From: Dromaius novaehollandiae
Lineage: Eukaryota; Chordata; Aves; Casuariiformes; Dromaiidae
Direction of reading: 5' to 3'
Assembly: GCF_036370855.1 (NCBI RefSeq)
Contig: NC_088132.1
Coordinates: forward strand, 68,486,841-68,550,840
DNA: 64,000 nucleotides
This document shows, in pieces, positions 10,201 through 23,000 of this stretch. Position 1 is the first letter of the stretch; each line of letters starts with the position of its first letter. The notes beneath the pieces are model-generated. The model was not told where the DNA came from. It made no database searches and saw only the letters and a list, made by a program, of their open reading frames with translations. Made by a program: the position numbers and the translations under genes.

Positions 10201-10752
10201 TACATACAATAGCAGGTGAATAATAAAGCACTTAGGCCCCTTGCCCTGTTAAGACTACTGATGTCATGACCAAATTCATGGCATTACTGGTTATGGTCTG
10301 ATGCTTCAAAAATCACTCCAAACACTGCATTTGCAAAGAAATCATAAATGAAAAATGCTACTTGTTATTATGCAGTTATAAATTTCAGGCCTCAACCACC
10401 CTGCTGCAGAGAAAAGCCTCAAGACTCAGCCTCTGCACGGAGGCCTGCACAGACGCCCGAGGCGCTGCCCGGGGGTAGGGCTCTTTTCCCGAGCAGGGAA
10501 AGGCGCGGCCCTCGCCGCCGCCCCCTCCCCCCGGGGACGGGGCTGCCGCCGCCCCCCGCAGCCCGGCAGCAGGGGCGGGCCGAGGGGTGCCGCGCAGCAC
10601 GAGGGCAGCAGAGGACGGAGCGGGCCCGCTCGGTCCGCCACCCGCTGCGGCCCCTCACCGTCGCCGCCCGCTGCCCTCAGGGCCGCCAGCCGCCGGCCCA
10701 GCGCCGCCAGCCGTGGCCGCAGCGCCGACACGGCGCTCGCCCCCTCCGCCAT
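6947..10752 (-). CDS. RIMOC1: RIMOC1 (C5orf51), RAB7A-interacting MON1-CCZ1 complex subunit 1
   Basis: Complete gene. The mammalian protein binds RAB7A and the MON1-CCZ1 exchange factor and is needed for RAB7A recruitment to damaged mitochondria in mitophagy. Coding exons in gene order are 10659-10752, 9994-10100, 9398-9544, 8859-8990, 8521-8635 and 6947-7221. Phases agree throughout. The product is 289 aa; human is about 294. There is no signal peptide or membrane segment. Conserved blocks are ATLEKLKDLCKEEKE (exon 2), TYFEENQLVDEDFPED (exon 3), ECLYWRKGALLYMYCH (exon 4), FRCPLQLDEDVSFQDKDT (exon 5), and HLLAMMYSGEMCYWG, VCEGPLK and WNTTSAKQ (exon 6). The first 31 residues are alanine/arginine/leucine-rich and diverge from human. 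The ATG at 10752 lies 26 bp from the nearest promoter E-box. Confidence 0.96.
7222..8520 (-). other. RIMOC1: RIMOC1 intron 5
   Basis: AT-rich intron with a short internal repetition of 'aagtgtcc' near 7690-7720 and a C run at 8489-8498. Otherwise nothing recognisable. Confidence 0.85.
8521..8635 (-). CDS. RIMOC1: RIMOC1 coding exon 5
   Basis: Acceptor ATTCAG, donor GTAATA. It encodes CLNDGIHYLMKMLSFRCPLQ, then LDEDVSFQDKDTGRLLSEG. The donor is followed on the gene strand by ATA/AAAT repeats and a run of ten G (8489-8498). Confidence 0.95.
8859..8990 (-). CDS. RIMOC1: RIMOC1 coding exon 4
   Basis: Acceptor ATTTCAG, donor GTAAAG; 44 codons. It encodes STSILGLELFECLYWRKGAL, then LYMYCHTVKERSEWL. 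It matches human LLECLSWRRGALLYMYCH. Confidence 0.95.
8991..9397 (-). other. RIMOC1: RIMOC1 intron 3
   Basis: AT-rich intron, nothing recognisable. The neighbouring intron 4 (8636-8858) carries poly-A/poly-G tracts near 8647-8680. Confidence 0.85.
9398..9544 (-). CDS. RIMOC1: RIMOC1 coding exon 3
   Basis: Acceptor TCATAG, donor GTGAGT; 49 codons in phase 0. It encodes AVLDITYFEENQLVDEDFPE, then KVKELICVLSEPEDLVKE, matching human TYFEENKLVDEDFPED and LSEPEILVKE. Confidence 0.95.
9545..9993 (-). other. RIMOC1: RIMOC1 intron 2
   Basis: AT-rich intron, nothing recognisable. Confidence 0.85.
9994..10100 (-). CDS. RIMOC1: RIMOC1 coding exon 2
   Basis: Acceptor CTCCAG, donor GTAGTA. It encodes DTFLVKGSATLEKLKDLCKE through LLQLYTQ, matching human ASAALEKLKLLCGEEKE and LLELYTQ. 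Confidence 0.95.
10101..10658 (-). other. RIMOC1: RIMOC1 intron 1
   Basis: The half next to exon 1 (from about 10440) is part of the CpG island; the rest is AT-rich. Long open frames in the GC-rich part are compositional. Confidence 0.85.
10659..10752 (-). CDS. RIMOC1: RIMOC1 coding exon 1
   Basis: Encodes MAEGASAVSALRPRLAALGR and on to GGD, ending at a GTGAGG donor with one base of a split codon. It is weakly conserved with human, but its phase fits exon 2 and it lies in the CpG island, so the start is likely right. Confidence 0.85.
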
Positions 10753-10777
10753 CCCAACCGTCACCCGCTCCCGGCGG

Positions 10778-10806
10778 CACGTGACCGCGCGACCGCGCCA
10801 CGTGAC
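10778..10806 (-). promoter_or_regulatory. Paired E-boxes (GTCACGTG x2)
   Basis: CACGTGAC occurs twice, starting at 10778 and 10799, 21 bp apart (two helical turns) and 26-47 bp upstream of the RIMOC1 ATG. On the gene strand each reads GTCACGTG, the core of the CLEAR/USF/TFE site. The sequence is seen; binding is inferred. Confidence 0.75.
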
Positions 10807-11000
10807 GCGCCGGGGTTGACGTGGCGGCCACGACGGGCGTTCAGCTGTGCCGCGCGCCGCGTCGCTCCTCCGCGGGACGGTGCTGCGCAGGCGCACCAGC
10901 GCTGCCGCCGGCGTGCGGCCGTTGGTGGCCGGGCGCGTGCCCCGCCTCCCCCCGCCCGCTGGGGAGTGGCCCGGCGGCCTCAGTGGCGGAGCTGGGGCTG

Positions 11001-14000
11001 GTGCCTTTTTAAGTGGACTTTAAAGCTCTTTCGTAACGGAGGTGTATGGTGTCCACAAATTTGCTTCAGGGTCTTCGGGGAGAGCCTTTGGCGTGTCCCT
11101 GTGTGCTCGCTATGTGGCGCTGAACGCCGTCCAGGCTCACTGTGAAACGTTTCTTGCCCATACATGAACTAAAGGGAATGTTGTCAGACTGCTGCTGAGA
11201 GGGGGCCGGGGTTTTAAGACTGAAAACTGCACTTTTCCCATCAATATATACTTCTTTACCGGGCAGGGGGGGGAGAGTTACTTTATGTTTTAGTATTGGG
11301 ATTATTTAACTTGAATAGGTACAATTGTAAAAGTTCAGCTAAATCATCTTGAGCTCCAAGTCTTTGGTTAGAGGAATCACGTGCTCCAATTTATCATCCA
11401 ACTTTAGTATACTTAATGAACCTGAGGTGCCGAACAATTTCCATGTTATGAAGAAAAATCAGTGTTCCTTCTATTTTTCATAACAAAAGCATGCTGCTAT
11501 ACCACTGTAAACCATCAGATGCTGTATTTTATGTTGCATGAGCATAAGTGGATGCAATTTACTGATGTATTTTGAATTAGACAGTGAAAAGTCACCTACC
11601 TACACATGCGCAGATGTTTTTAGTATTAATCTTGTTATGGCATATGTAAGAGTTGTCAAGCAGACTAAATACAACAAAAAAGTAAAACCTAGAAGGCAAA
11701 ATTGTGTTTGCTTCCAGAAACAATTTCATTTCTTTAAGAAAACTGTTAATGTTTTGGCTGGATATGTATTGTCATTTACTCCTGCGTAGTCTGTATCCAG
11801 AGAGAGTTCTTCATCTAAGGAACAGTTGTGTTAACAATACCATAATTATCATGGCAGTTAACCTTAATTATAACTGAGAGTAGAAAATACGGTGCTTTAT
11901 GTTTTAAACGAAATGCGACACTTCCCATGTTGTTCATTTTGAGACTGAAAAATGTCTGTGCATTGAAAAGTTCCCTTTTGGTTCTTCAGATTCTTTGCTT
12001 ACTTTTCCTGCCCTTACTTTTTTGTTTAAATTCCAGGCTATGATTCTATGTCTTAGTTGCTTTTTTTATAACTAGTCAAGTGGGTCATCCCTTCATAGTG
12101 AAGGAAATGTCATCCAGTTTTTCAGGATATCTGTGGTAACAGAGAAATGGAAGTGCTACAAATGGAAAAAAAATGGGGTGGTGTCCACTTTCCTGAGGAA
12201 AAGTGAACCTGGAAGGTTTTTACCTTATTTCCCTCCTGCCAACCTGTTTTTGCCATGAAATGTGGTATAGTCTATCACCTATGAATGGATGGAAGACACT
12301 TATTGTGGCTTTCAAGCTTTTTTTCCTGTGTTGTGCCCTACACCTTCTGTTGGGAGCTGCTTTGCAAGGAAAGGGGGTAGCATGAGTTTTGGGTAAATAC
12401 CTGATAAACTACAGAGCTAGGAGAGTGGGCTTGTGCTGAGACAGGATTGGATGGTGCCTCCTTAGTGTGCTGTGGGAGCCCTAACCTCTGTTTGGGCTCT
12501 CCCTTGCTCCTGGCTGGAGTGGCCTCTGAACAGCTCCAGTACTCATCCCTTCTTTAAGCTGTATCCCTGAAGTCACTAAAACACCAAGCTACATTCTGTA
12601 ATTTAGAGAGCCTCTGTGCTAGTCATCCCACACCTTGCAAAACAATCAGTTCTCAAGTTTGATAAAAGGATGGATGTCTGATTATTTGAGAGAACAGTGA
12701 CTTTAATCCACCTTATATTTTGTTTTTGCTTAGAACCCATTCAGATCAAATCCCTTCCAAATGTTTGAAAGAGAATGTCCTGGTCTGGGGTTTGCTACCT
12801 CTCCCTATTCTTTTCAGGCCTGGGAAATCTTACAGTTCAAATTCTCAGAGCTTCACACAAAGAGAAAATTGCATCTACTATTCTGAAAGCTTTCCGCATT
12901 TAAGAAAACTCATGCCTTCCACATGACTCTTAGGTGAACTATATTGAAGCAAAACACCCCCTTTTTACTCTATAGAGCTACTTTAGGGAATAGTTACGTA
13001 TGGTAAAACAATTTCCGGAGAAGACATTGTGTGGGGTTTGTGACAGTTTACTGCCTAGCACTTGCTGGTTTTAAAGCTGCAGTTACTAATAAGGGAAAAT
13101 GTAGTGTTGCCTATTTAAAGACAGACCGTGTTCCTAAATGGTGGAAGCACAACAGGAAAAGGAAGTGTATCACGGTGTTTAAATAGCTGTGGTTGGTGGA
13201 AGAGGGAAGGCTGTTAAGGTTTCGTCCTTCAGAGTCAAGAATGAGGCATTGCCACAATTATGTCTTCCTATCATTTGGGATTTATATATAAATATACCAC
13301 TGTGTGTGTGTGTTGGCCCTTGCGACTATGTACATATACACAATGTATGTGCTTTTATGTGGAGTATATCTTTAAACATATAATACTCTTTGTTTCTGTG
13401 CAGTGACTTTGGAATTGCACAAGCAATAAATATGGCTATGATTTTTTGTGTGCTATGAATTTGTATCTCCAGCATATTCATTAGAATCTGCTTTCATTTA
13501 ATATGATTTTTTTTTACCACAGTGGATTCAGCTGCTTCTTTCCTTCCAAACCACATACTCTTTCTGTTCTTTTGAGATTTGCGTGTGTAAATGAGAACAG
13601 ACTAGTTGCAAATATACACTTTGGAAATACTTTTGTCCTGTGGTATTCCATTAACACTTAATAACTGTTCTGACATATGTAACAATGAAACGGGGGTATC
13701 TTGAAATCTTTGAATATTTGAAAACTTTGAACATATATATATTCAAGATCTATGTTGTTCTAATAATTTATCTTGCTTTAGGAGATGATTTGTAATCTCT
13801 TTTATTTGTGAAAGTTAAAGAAACAATGCTTTGGTCATGATGTGTGTTGTTCCTCTTTATACTTAGTATTACCAAAACTCATATTTACAGGGGGGAACTG
13901 GAAAACCATAGTGGTAGGAAAATATTGTTAGCTCTAAATAAAAATACAGAATTGTCTAGAGAAAACAGCTTTTCATAGCTGTTATGAAAGATACACTTTT

Positions 14001-17000
14001 ATCATTGTTAGTAGTCTCAAGAGCTTTTAAGTTTTGCAAGTTGTGCAAATTTTCTTGAACTGTGGCACATAAGCGGGGTAATAATGAAAGCATGCTAATT
14101 ATTGGGGAAAGTATCCTGCGAGAAGTTTTGCTGGGTTCAGGTAAACAACAAATTTTGGTTATGTGATGTTTTGATCTCTGGAAAGATAGTTGGAAGAAAC
14201 AGGCTTTCTTTTCAGTAAATTAGTTTTCTGACCAGATTTTAGTACACCTGGTGATGAAGATAGCACTGGATTATTTACTGCTTCTTTTAGTTCTGGCTCC
14301 TCATTAAAAAAAAAAAAAGGAAAGCAGTTGGCAACATTGAATGGAAAGAAAGAGACTGGACTGGACCAAACAAGACTCAAAAGATACCAGGTATATAATT
14401 ATCACTTATCCAGCAGATTCCTAACAGGTTTTAAGTCTATGGTCAAAATTTTGGCTTTGAAATGAATAGATAAAACAGAATGGATATTAATACAGATGTA
14501 CCTGGCTAATTTGAGTTTAGACGAGTATAATTTAAGTCCTGCAGAATCTGGGAAAAATTATAATATAAATATTTGGCACAGTATCTTAGAATGACACTAA
14601 ATTATTGGTTTGAAAAACAAAATGTTAAGTAGAAATAGCAATTTTTTGTAAGCAAAGAAATGGGAAGCTACTAACCTTCTTTGTTGGTTTTTTTTGTTTG
14701 AACTAAAAAAATTACAAAATCTGATGGTGTGCAAAAACATAACCTCCTAAATTAGGGGACAAGTTCTGTTTTATTGGTTGCTAGTGTGAATTCAGGATTT
14801 GATCAAAATTTGTGTGTATGGTAGGGGTTAGGCTGATTTATCTGTTTTATAAATTAGGCTTTTCTGTTACATTGTACCTCTAAAAACTAAGGAGCATTTT
14901 ATAAAAATAAGTCCTACAAATGTACTTGCTTTTATTGTCAGTTAGTCATATGTTTTAATGATACTTATCTCCTTATGTTACACTTATCTCCTATGGATTT
15001 GCATAATGGAAGTTTGCTCCAAAGTGTTGCTTGAGATCAGTCTTGTTTCACTTTACATCAGGTGATAAGCTTTAGTGAACAAAGAGGTGAACTGAATGGA
15101 TGCAGCAGTTTCACGGTCTGTTTTGTGACACAGCTAGTCAGAGCTGCCTTAGTAAGAACTGTATTGTTGACCCAATCCTAGGTGTCAGAGTTGCATCATA
15201 ACCTGTGTTAGCTGAGGATTATGAGAAATGTTGTCTGTGGAAATAGTTGAGAGAAACTTAATTTGTGAAAATGTGTTACAGAATATTTAGTTCTTTGCCT
15301 GTCTTTTGTCCTTGTACTTTTTGAAACAAGTATTTTTGCTCTTGAAGACAAACAAAAAAATTCTTTGTGGTTTCATGCATAGAAACTATTAAACAAGGGC
15401 ATATATTTATTGTATGTGAGCTTCATGATGTGTTGTATCTAATATTATCTCTATTTATAAGAAAGATGGTGAATATTGTGGTACCAACTTTCAAATGTCT
15501 GTCTGATTCACAAAGGGAAAATGTGCAAAATTGGAAGTTAATCCGAATGATGCCAAGTGGAAGGTCCTCTTCTATTATATTTTTATTTAGATATATACAG
15601 ACCCTTTTGCTCTGCATCCAATGGAAAATAAGACTGTGTATTCAGTCTGCAATATATTCAAGTCAGAGCATTTGGTATTCCTATTGTTAATCTCAGATAT
15701 GAAATCAGGGAATAAGGGTGATCTGTAGTGGAATTTTACTTTTGCGCCTGTGGTTGTGAAACATATTAGTTCTGGAGAAGCATGTGAATGCCAGCTATTA
15801 AAAGACATTGTAGTTGTGTTTTATTTTTGTTTGCCTAACCTTTCATGACTGTTGCTTGTTCTACCTGCTTCAAGTGTATGCGTAGGTTAGGTTGGTCCCC
15901 TGACAAAATGTAAAACAGCTGCTTTCTTATGATGTGGCCTGCACAGGGGACAGTGTGGCATTGGATTTCCATTTTAAAAGGTTCTGAACATATGAGATGA
16001 TTTAGCAGTTGACTGGTGATTATTAGGAAGTGGCATGCAGTGAACTTCGAAGCTGTAGCTGCTCTTCTGAAGTGACCTCCCTATAAATAGGGAGCATAAG
16101 AGACCAACAAATAGGGATTGCTTTTTGCAGCTGGAGAGAGTTCAAGTAGCTTTTAAAACAGTAACTATAAAGTATACAAATGCCTCTATTAGAATGAAAC
16201 AGTTTACTTAAAACAGACAAGGAACAGAGGATTTTTCTATGGTATGGTTAGCGATTGAAGAACTGCCAGTACTGTGGACACATGTGCAATAAAGGAGGAC
16301 TTGCTTACAGTCTTCACCACTGCCTCCACAAGAGAGCATTACAGATTATTGTGTATGTGATTTAGGGTATTGTTTCACAGCTGACTTCTAGCTAACATAA
16401 AAATAATGTCATTTGGTCAAAAAGCAAGTGACCATAAACTTGTCCCTGATTGTGTGCTCCCAGCCTTTAATTGTATTAATCCTAGAGTCACGTGACACTA
16501 TGGTGTATGAGATCAGCCTGCTTATCTGATGAAGTGCTGGTAATTTTTTCCACGGACCTAGTCTCCAGTTGGATCACCCAGCTGATTTATGTGGCCATGA
16601 GCTACATGAGATGCATAACTGTAAATGTGGAGGGTTTTGCCCCGTCTGAGACTTCTAACTTCCCTCCCAAAGCTGTAATGTGTAACTCATGCTCAGAGAA
16701 CCTTATCTGGCTTTTAATTAAGTTTTGTGCCACCATAAGAGGTTTTATACTGTTAATTCTCTTGGATCATAGCAAAATTAAACCTGCTAATTGGGATTTT
16801 GTATTAATTGGCGTGGCACTTAGCATTAAAGCTTTTCTGGTTCTTTTGAGGTTTCCCTGAGAAAAAACACACCTTTTCCTGGGAGAGCTGTGGGATGGAT
16901 AAGAATTAGCTTTTATATTCCTGTTGTGCTGCATGAATTTCTAAAATACAGTAAAGAGGAACCACCATTCATACTTGAGAAAGCTTTATACAAGACAAAG

Positions 17001-20000
17001 GTGTCATATCATAGTTTGGCAAGCATTTCTTTTGGAAGAGTGCTAGTTTAACCAGCTGCTGTGCTCTGTTGCCTCTTCTTCCCACTTGTTTTGAAGCTGC
17101 CCTTGTAAGTTGTGCTCATATAATTGTTTGTGTCTCTTTTAGATGAACATGGCTGGGAAATATATTTGTGTTAAAAGCCTCCTCACACTTTTTTCTGGAT
17201 TCAGTTAAATGTGCAGTCACATAAAGGACCATGCTGTCCTGACTGATGGGTGACCGGCATGGAGTGGGGTAGACTGTATGAACGGGAAAGAATACCCGAC
17301 AAACCATGTGTTAAAGGTAGAACCTGACCTATTTTGCCCTGCCTTTAAAGTGAGGTTACTTGAGTCTTGAATTTGGGATCAAAATTCAAATTTAGAGCCT
17401 CTTCCCTCTCACACAAAACTTTAAAGGATGCTGAATATGTCCTTTACCTTCAGACTCATCATAAAAATGTCTCCTAATGAAAAGAGGGGGAGTTTTACCA
17501 AATAACAAATTACAGTGCATCTCTGCTGGTGATCTTTTTTTTTTTTAAACAGGAAACAGCAATGTCACCTATTGCATACATAGTATTAGTATGTTCATGT
17601 TTACTTTAACTTGATTTATAAATTAGCAGTAAAATATCTCTTTAATGTTTGTTATATTATCACCTATTTGCTGTTTATTTTCTTGCTATTTCTTAATTCA
17701 CCGGGATGGTCCAGTTATTTGCTCACAGTATATCTCAATGAAGAAAATTTGACAGTACTTGTTAATTTTCCATTGAGTTTTAGAAAAACCATTTAGAAGT
17801 TTCAGAAAATTATTTGGGAAAATAACCTGATACAATATTTAAAAAAATATATTAGCAGTCTTTGCTAAATTGTACAGCTACGTAACTGAACATCCTGCCA
17901 CATGAATCTAGAAAGTTAACACAACTACACAGTATTTTCATTTTAAGTAAAAAATCAGAGGTGATATTCTCCTGATGAAACTTTGGGATTTTGCTGGCAC
18001 TTGTAACTACAACTGTTAAAGATGGTGATCACTGTAAAACCATCACTTCAAGCTCTGGAAAAGTGCTGGAAGCTCATACTAAAGAAAAGAAGGGTGGTGG
18101 AGGGGAGAACTCAGACTTACAATTTGCAGTAGTAAGTCCATGAAAACAGCACTTACTTTTTGGAGCTGTGTCTTTTTCCTTTTTGGGTAGAGCTCAAAAA
18201 CAAAAAAATATTTGTTTAGAATTGTAAGAGCATAATTTTCATGCAATGTTTTGGCAGCACTCAAGAATTGTCTATACATCCAATTATAGTCATGCACATA
18301 TTTGGGTGTATATTTATTTTAGACCAACTTAAACTAATGTCTTATGTTATTAATTTGTAAATGAATCTTGAGATGACCACAGAAGAATTTGTTTTATGTC
18401 CATAACACAGAATGAATTAATGCAGTTACCTAAAAAATAAAAATGTGGATAAAATCACATAAGAACTGATCTACTGCTAGAGCAAGAAATCTGTGTTTCT
18501 GATACATTCAGGGCAGAGGAGGATGCACAGTGTCTACATGCTTGAGGTCTGTTATCTGGTGGCATGATTACTGGAAGTATCCTCTTGAACTGGAGTTCAA
18601 GTAAGTACCTTATGTTTCAAAGGCATAAGTAAATAAATATACATTTACTGATTTTTGAAGAACTGTTCTTGTCACAGGTAATTCTTCTGTTACATTGCAC
18701 AACTGTTGGGGTGGCAAGCTATGATTATAGTGATCAAGGTTTTATTCTGTGAAGTAAATGAGAGAGCTAAGATTGTCACTTTATGACAGATTTCCTGATT
18801 CGTGTTGTGGATAACTTGCAAGCTGAATGAAATTCTGAAGTTCTTGAAAAACAATTTAAATGCACTGCAGCCAGGAAGCATCACATTCACTGACTGGGTG
18901 AATAATCTAAAATCATGTGAATTATATGTTCTAAAGGCCCTGTATAATTACATGGGAATATGAGACCCCTTTCACCATTCCCCTATCAATTATTCAACTG
19001 AGTCCACCTGGTTACCGTTGTTATTTAAAGATATGTATGACAAACTTGGTACACAAGTAGCACCTCGTTGGGGCCTGCTAGTTTAAGTGAAGACTGCCAT
19101 CGGTGCTGGAGGAAGATAAATGTAAAACTGCTTCCTTTTTCTGCTTGAGAGTTCAGTAGGATGCCACGGGGTGTCACTACTGTGCTTGATATAGTTCGGG
19201 ATTTAATGGGGATATTCACTATAGTAATGTCAATCTTAAATGGTTGTATTTCCTAAAACTGTACAAAACCCCCAAAGTGGAGTACTGAAGTCCTCAGGGA
19301 ACTCTTGGCGTATGGCTTCAACCTGGCCCCTCAAACAGACCTTCCTGATCTTTAGATGATGTTTGCAACTGATGGATTCAAGAGTGAGACACCTGAGACT
19401 ACCCTAAGGAGGAGCTGGATGTGTGAAAATGTGGAGTGCTCACCCACACTTAGGCTTAGCAGGTTTCCAAGCTTCTCTTGAGTATGTTTTTGTAGAACCA
19501 AGTTTAAAATCAGACAGTTAAACCAGAACGAGGGGAGAGCTGAAGGAAATCCCAGATTTCTAAGGCTGATTGACTGATTCTATGGCCTTTTTAAAAGATG
19601 GATGCATGAATGGTAGGTATTCTTTTTAAATTTCCTTATGAAGAGTTTAACAAAAGTTTCAGATTTTGCCATATATTCTGTGTGAAAGTTTAGTCACCTT
19701 CCTTACCAATTTTTACCAATTCGTCTGTTCAATTGCCACTAAAAAATGAAATGGGACAGAAAACAACTGTTTGATTTTTCTACGTGTATAATTTTTAGAT
19801 CATGCTTTGTGTTGAGAATATTAACCAAGTTATTGATTGGCCCACTGTAAAAGGGAAGTGGTTCTGAACTCCAGAGAGTTGGTCTTCAGTAGCTGAACAG
19901 ACTAGAAGCACTGGGCAAAACAAGTAATTCAGATAAGACTGTATTGGCAACCAATCTTGTCAGAGCATGCAGGGAACCGGCTCCCTAAGGATGATAAAAT

Positions 20001-23000
20001 AATTACGTAGACTTGGACTGCACGCATGAGTTCACATGCCAGACTCCTGTAGCCAAGAAATGGTGGTTGCCAAGTAAGCACCACACCCGTGAAATGGATG
20101 ACGAAGTCCAAGTTTCAGAGAGGAAACCAGCATTACAGGCGAAACTTGAAACTTAGGCAGGTGTTAGCTTTTTGTAATTTCTGACTAGTGTCTGTGCAGT
20201 TGGCTTATTACACAGCACTATCTGCGGTGCGAGGTGTGTGGTTTGTTCACTGCATGCGACTCCTGCAGATGTGGTTCTACATTATCCTCTCCAGTTGCTG
20301 TATTTGTTTTTGTAAGTTGCGTATCAAACACAAATAAAGAGGGGTTTTTTTACTAATAGTTTTGCACATTCTTCCTAGGTTCCGAGTTTAATAAACATAC
20401 TAATTCTTCTTCCTGATGAAGTTTGCTTGAAAGTACTTCTATGCAGCTTTTCAATGTAACGTTGCATTGCAGAATCTGGAAAAGCCTGTAGCAGTAGTGC
20501 TAACAAACGTGAACTGACATGCAGCATGACAGCTGCTCAGGATTCCTGTTTCCAGTTTACTGTTCCTGTAGCCCCTTTTGTTATGTTTAGCTTTAATCTT
20601 CTGCAACACTATCAGTTTGGAGTGTAAAATAACCCCATGATGTCTGTTAGGCGAATGGAAGAAAAGACTTTTCTGTTCTGCTGCATTCTTGCAGCAAAAA
20701 TCTCCTGGCAAAAATGAGGAGTAAGACATTGGTAGCATTTTCTCAGTAAGAACTAAAAATATTCTCCATAAATATTGGTGTAAAAATATATGGCACTTTT
20801 ACAGCTGTTATCTGTGAGTACCAACTGAACAGGCCTTTTGTTTTTTCTCTTCTATATCTGTTATACTAAAGTAGGTCATCCTCACTAAAATATGAGAGTA
20901 CTATAATAGAAACCGGAAAAGGATGAACGAAGCAAAAACATCCCCCAGGTTTTTAAATCTGTTTATCGAATCTGCTAGTGAGAATTTACTTTCATTGTAG
21001 AAAAAATATTTAGTGTTTTTCTGTTGACTGCTCACAAGTTCATTCAGGGATAAAGAACTGTAACCAAAGAGTTGTTGATTCTTCTTTGTTGTGTAGCTTC
21101 AGGATCCTCTCATACCTTGGTATCCTCTTTGATCCTAAGCTTAGGCCTGCGAAGAGGACATCTTGCCAGTTAGGCAAAGAAATTCCTCAGCAGCTCGCCA
21201 GCTCATTTCCTTCAAAAGTCTTGGCTCTGTGGTTCTCTCACTTGCTTTACATTTTCCGAGCTATCTAGAAGTTGGCTTTGGGTTTTTTTGTTTGTTTGTT
21301 TTTACAATTCAATTTTGCCTTTGGTATTTATATTTAATTATGTATGTATTTATTAGTTAAATGAGCTTTCATTTGGTAACTACTGCTAATTTTCAGCAAG
21401 TCTGGCTTTCACTAGACTCACAAATACCCATGCTTCTTTGTAATGGGTAGATTTTTCTTTGTAATGACCTTCCTTTCACCTGACCCTTGTTAATAAGTTT
21501 ATATTTATAATTATGATATTTAAGTTCACGTGACTTACCAATGTAATCACTGGTGATGCATGTGGCAGCCCTTTTCTCTTTCCCAAGGTAAATATATATC
21601 CTATAAATGCTATGAGTGGATCTTAAAATTGTTAACGGTGTTGCACAGGCACATGTAGTTATTCTCGTGTTCCTGGCTGGAATACATTTATAACTATGTA
21701 GTACCTTTAGGATTGTAACATGCTATATATATGTATATATATTTTAATCTTTCCTTGATTTGCTTTTCGTTGTAGCATTCCACTCTGGAAAGAAGATGTA
21801 GGTGTCGTGAATTACCTCCTTTCTTTCCGAGTTTCCCTTCCATAACAAGGTGTTCAGATTCACTCCACTTTATCCAAAGATGAGTTTTCTGTGCTCTTAA
21901 ATGAGTAATATAAAAAGTATGTAAGTATTTTGAGTAATACTAGAAAGTATGTAAACATCAGCCTCTTGTTTCATATTAGGACCTATTAACATGTTGGGAG
22001 GTAAGTTCAGGTGTTCTGTGCATGTGTTCTAAATACTGCATAATTTAATGAGTTTTCTCTTCTGCTTGGCTCAATATGTGATCTCCATGACTCAATGACT
22101 GAATATCCTTGCCAAATTCTAATGGATCTGAAGGAGAGTTTCAAATTGGTAAAAATCTAGTTAAATGTGTAATAACTTTATGAGCAAATGTTGAGACATT
22201 TACCTAGAAATAAATTAGTTCATCTCAGATTTCTGGTTCTTCCCCCTATACAGATAAAATCAAGTAGATAAAAAATGCTGCATGTTTGCTAACTCTTTGA
22301 TGGCTTTTGTTGTACTTCTTTGGGAAATGGTATTTCAATGTACTGCCTTGGTCTGACTTTGACATGTTACTATGCTTGGTGGTAGTATAACTAAACAGTA
22401 TTATAACAAATATATAATCATTAACCTGTGGTTGTTCCAAAAGACCTATCTACTGACTTGTATTTGGCATTAAGGGCTCAAAACTCTCCCACTATTCATT
22501 TCTAAATGCTGTTAAATGTGACAGTGTTTGACCAATGTAATGTGCTTGACTTCAATGGAAAAAAGTAAGACCAAGCTGAAAATATCCTTGATCATTTCAG
22601 AGAATCCTTTCATATTGGCTGTTTTCTTGTAATTGTTTGTGTGAATAGCTTTAAAACATTACGAAATTAAGACAAAATAGATAACCTATTGTACTTCTGT
22701 AAGATACTCCAAAATAAATTCCTTTATCTACTTATTCAGTTATGTTTGGAACTTGTCTAAGCCAAAATAGGATGTTTGCAGTCCAAAGCATGTGGAATTT
22801 GCGTAATCTTTTTGGAATAATTTTGGCTTTAGATAGTGTGTAGCTGCTCGTAAGGAAAAGGTATATCCCCCCAATTTCCTTGTTAGTAAACTGTAATTTA
22901 TATAAGTAGAATATATAAGCTATCAATGTCACATAACGTTAGGGAACATAGATGTTTCAAGGAGGTATTAATGCTTATGATGTGTTACTGCTGCATGCAG

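Larger units (their letters stand above)
10440..11000. promoter_or_regulatory. RIMOC1: RIMOC1 CpG-island promoter
   Basis: GC-rich, CpG-dense block around RIMOC1 exon 1. Upstream of the ATG are two CACGTGAC boxes (10778-10785 and 10799-10806), a TGACGTGG element near 10814-10821 and an NRF1-like TGCGCAGGCGCA (10884-10895). No TATA box is seen. Such islands are often bidirectional, but no coding exon is visible on the plus strand downstream, so any divergent transcript would be non-coding. Confidence 0.8.

Noticed and set aside
10348-11145. A 265-codon plus-strand frame opposite RIMOC1 exon 1
   Set aside because: Proline/arginine/alanine-rich translation typical of CpG islands, with no recognisable domain.
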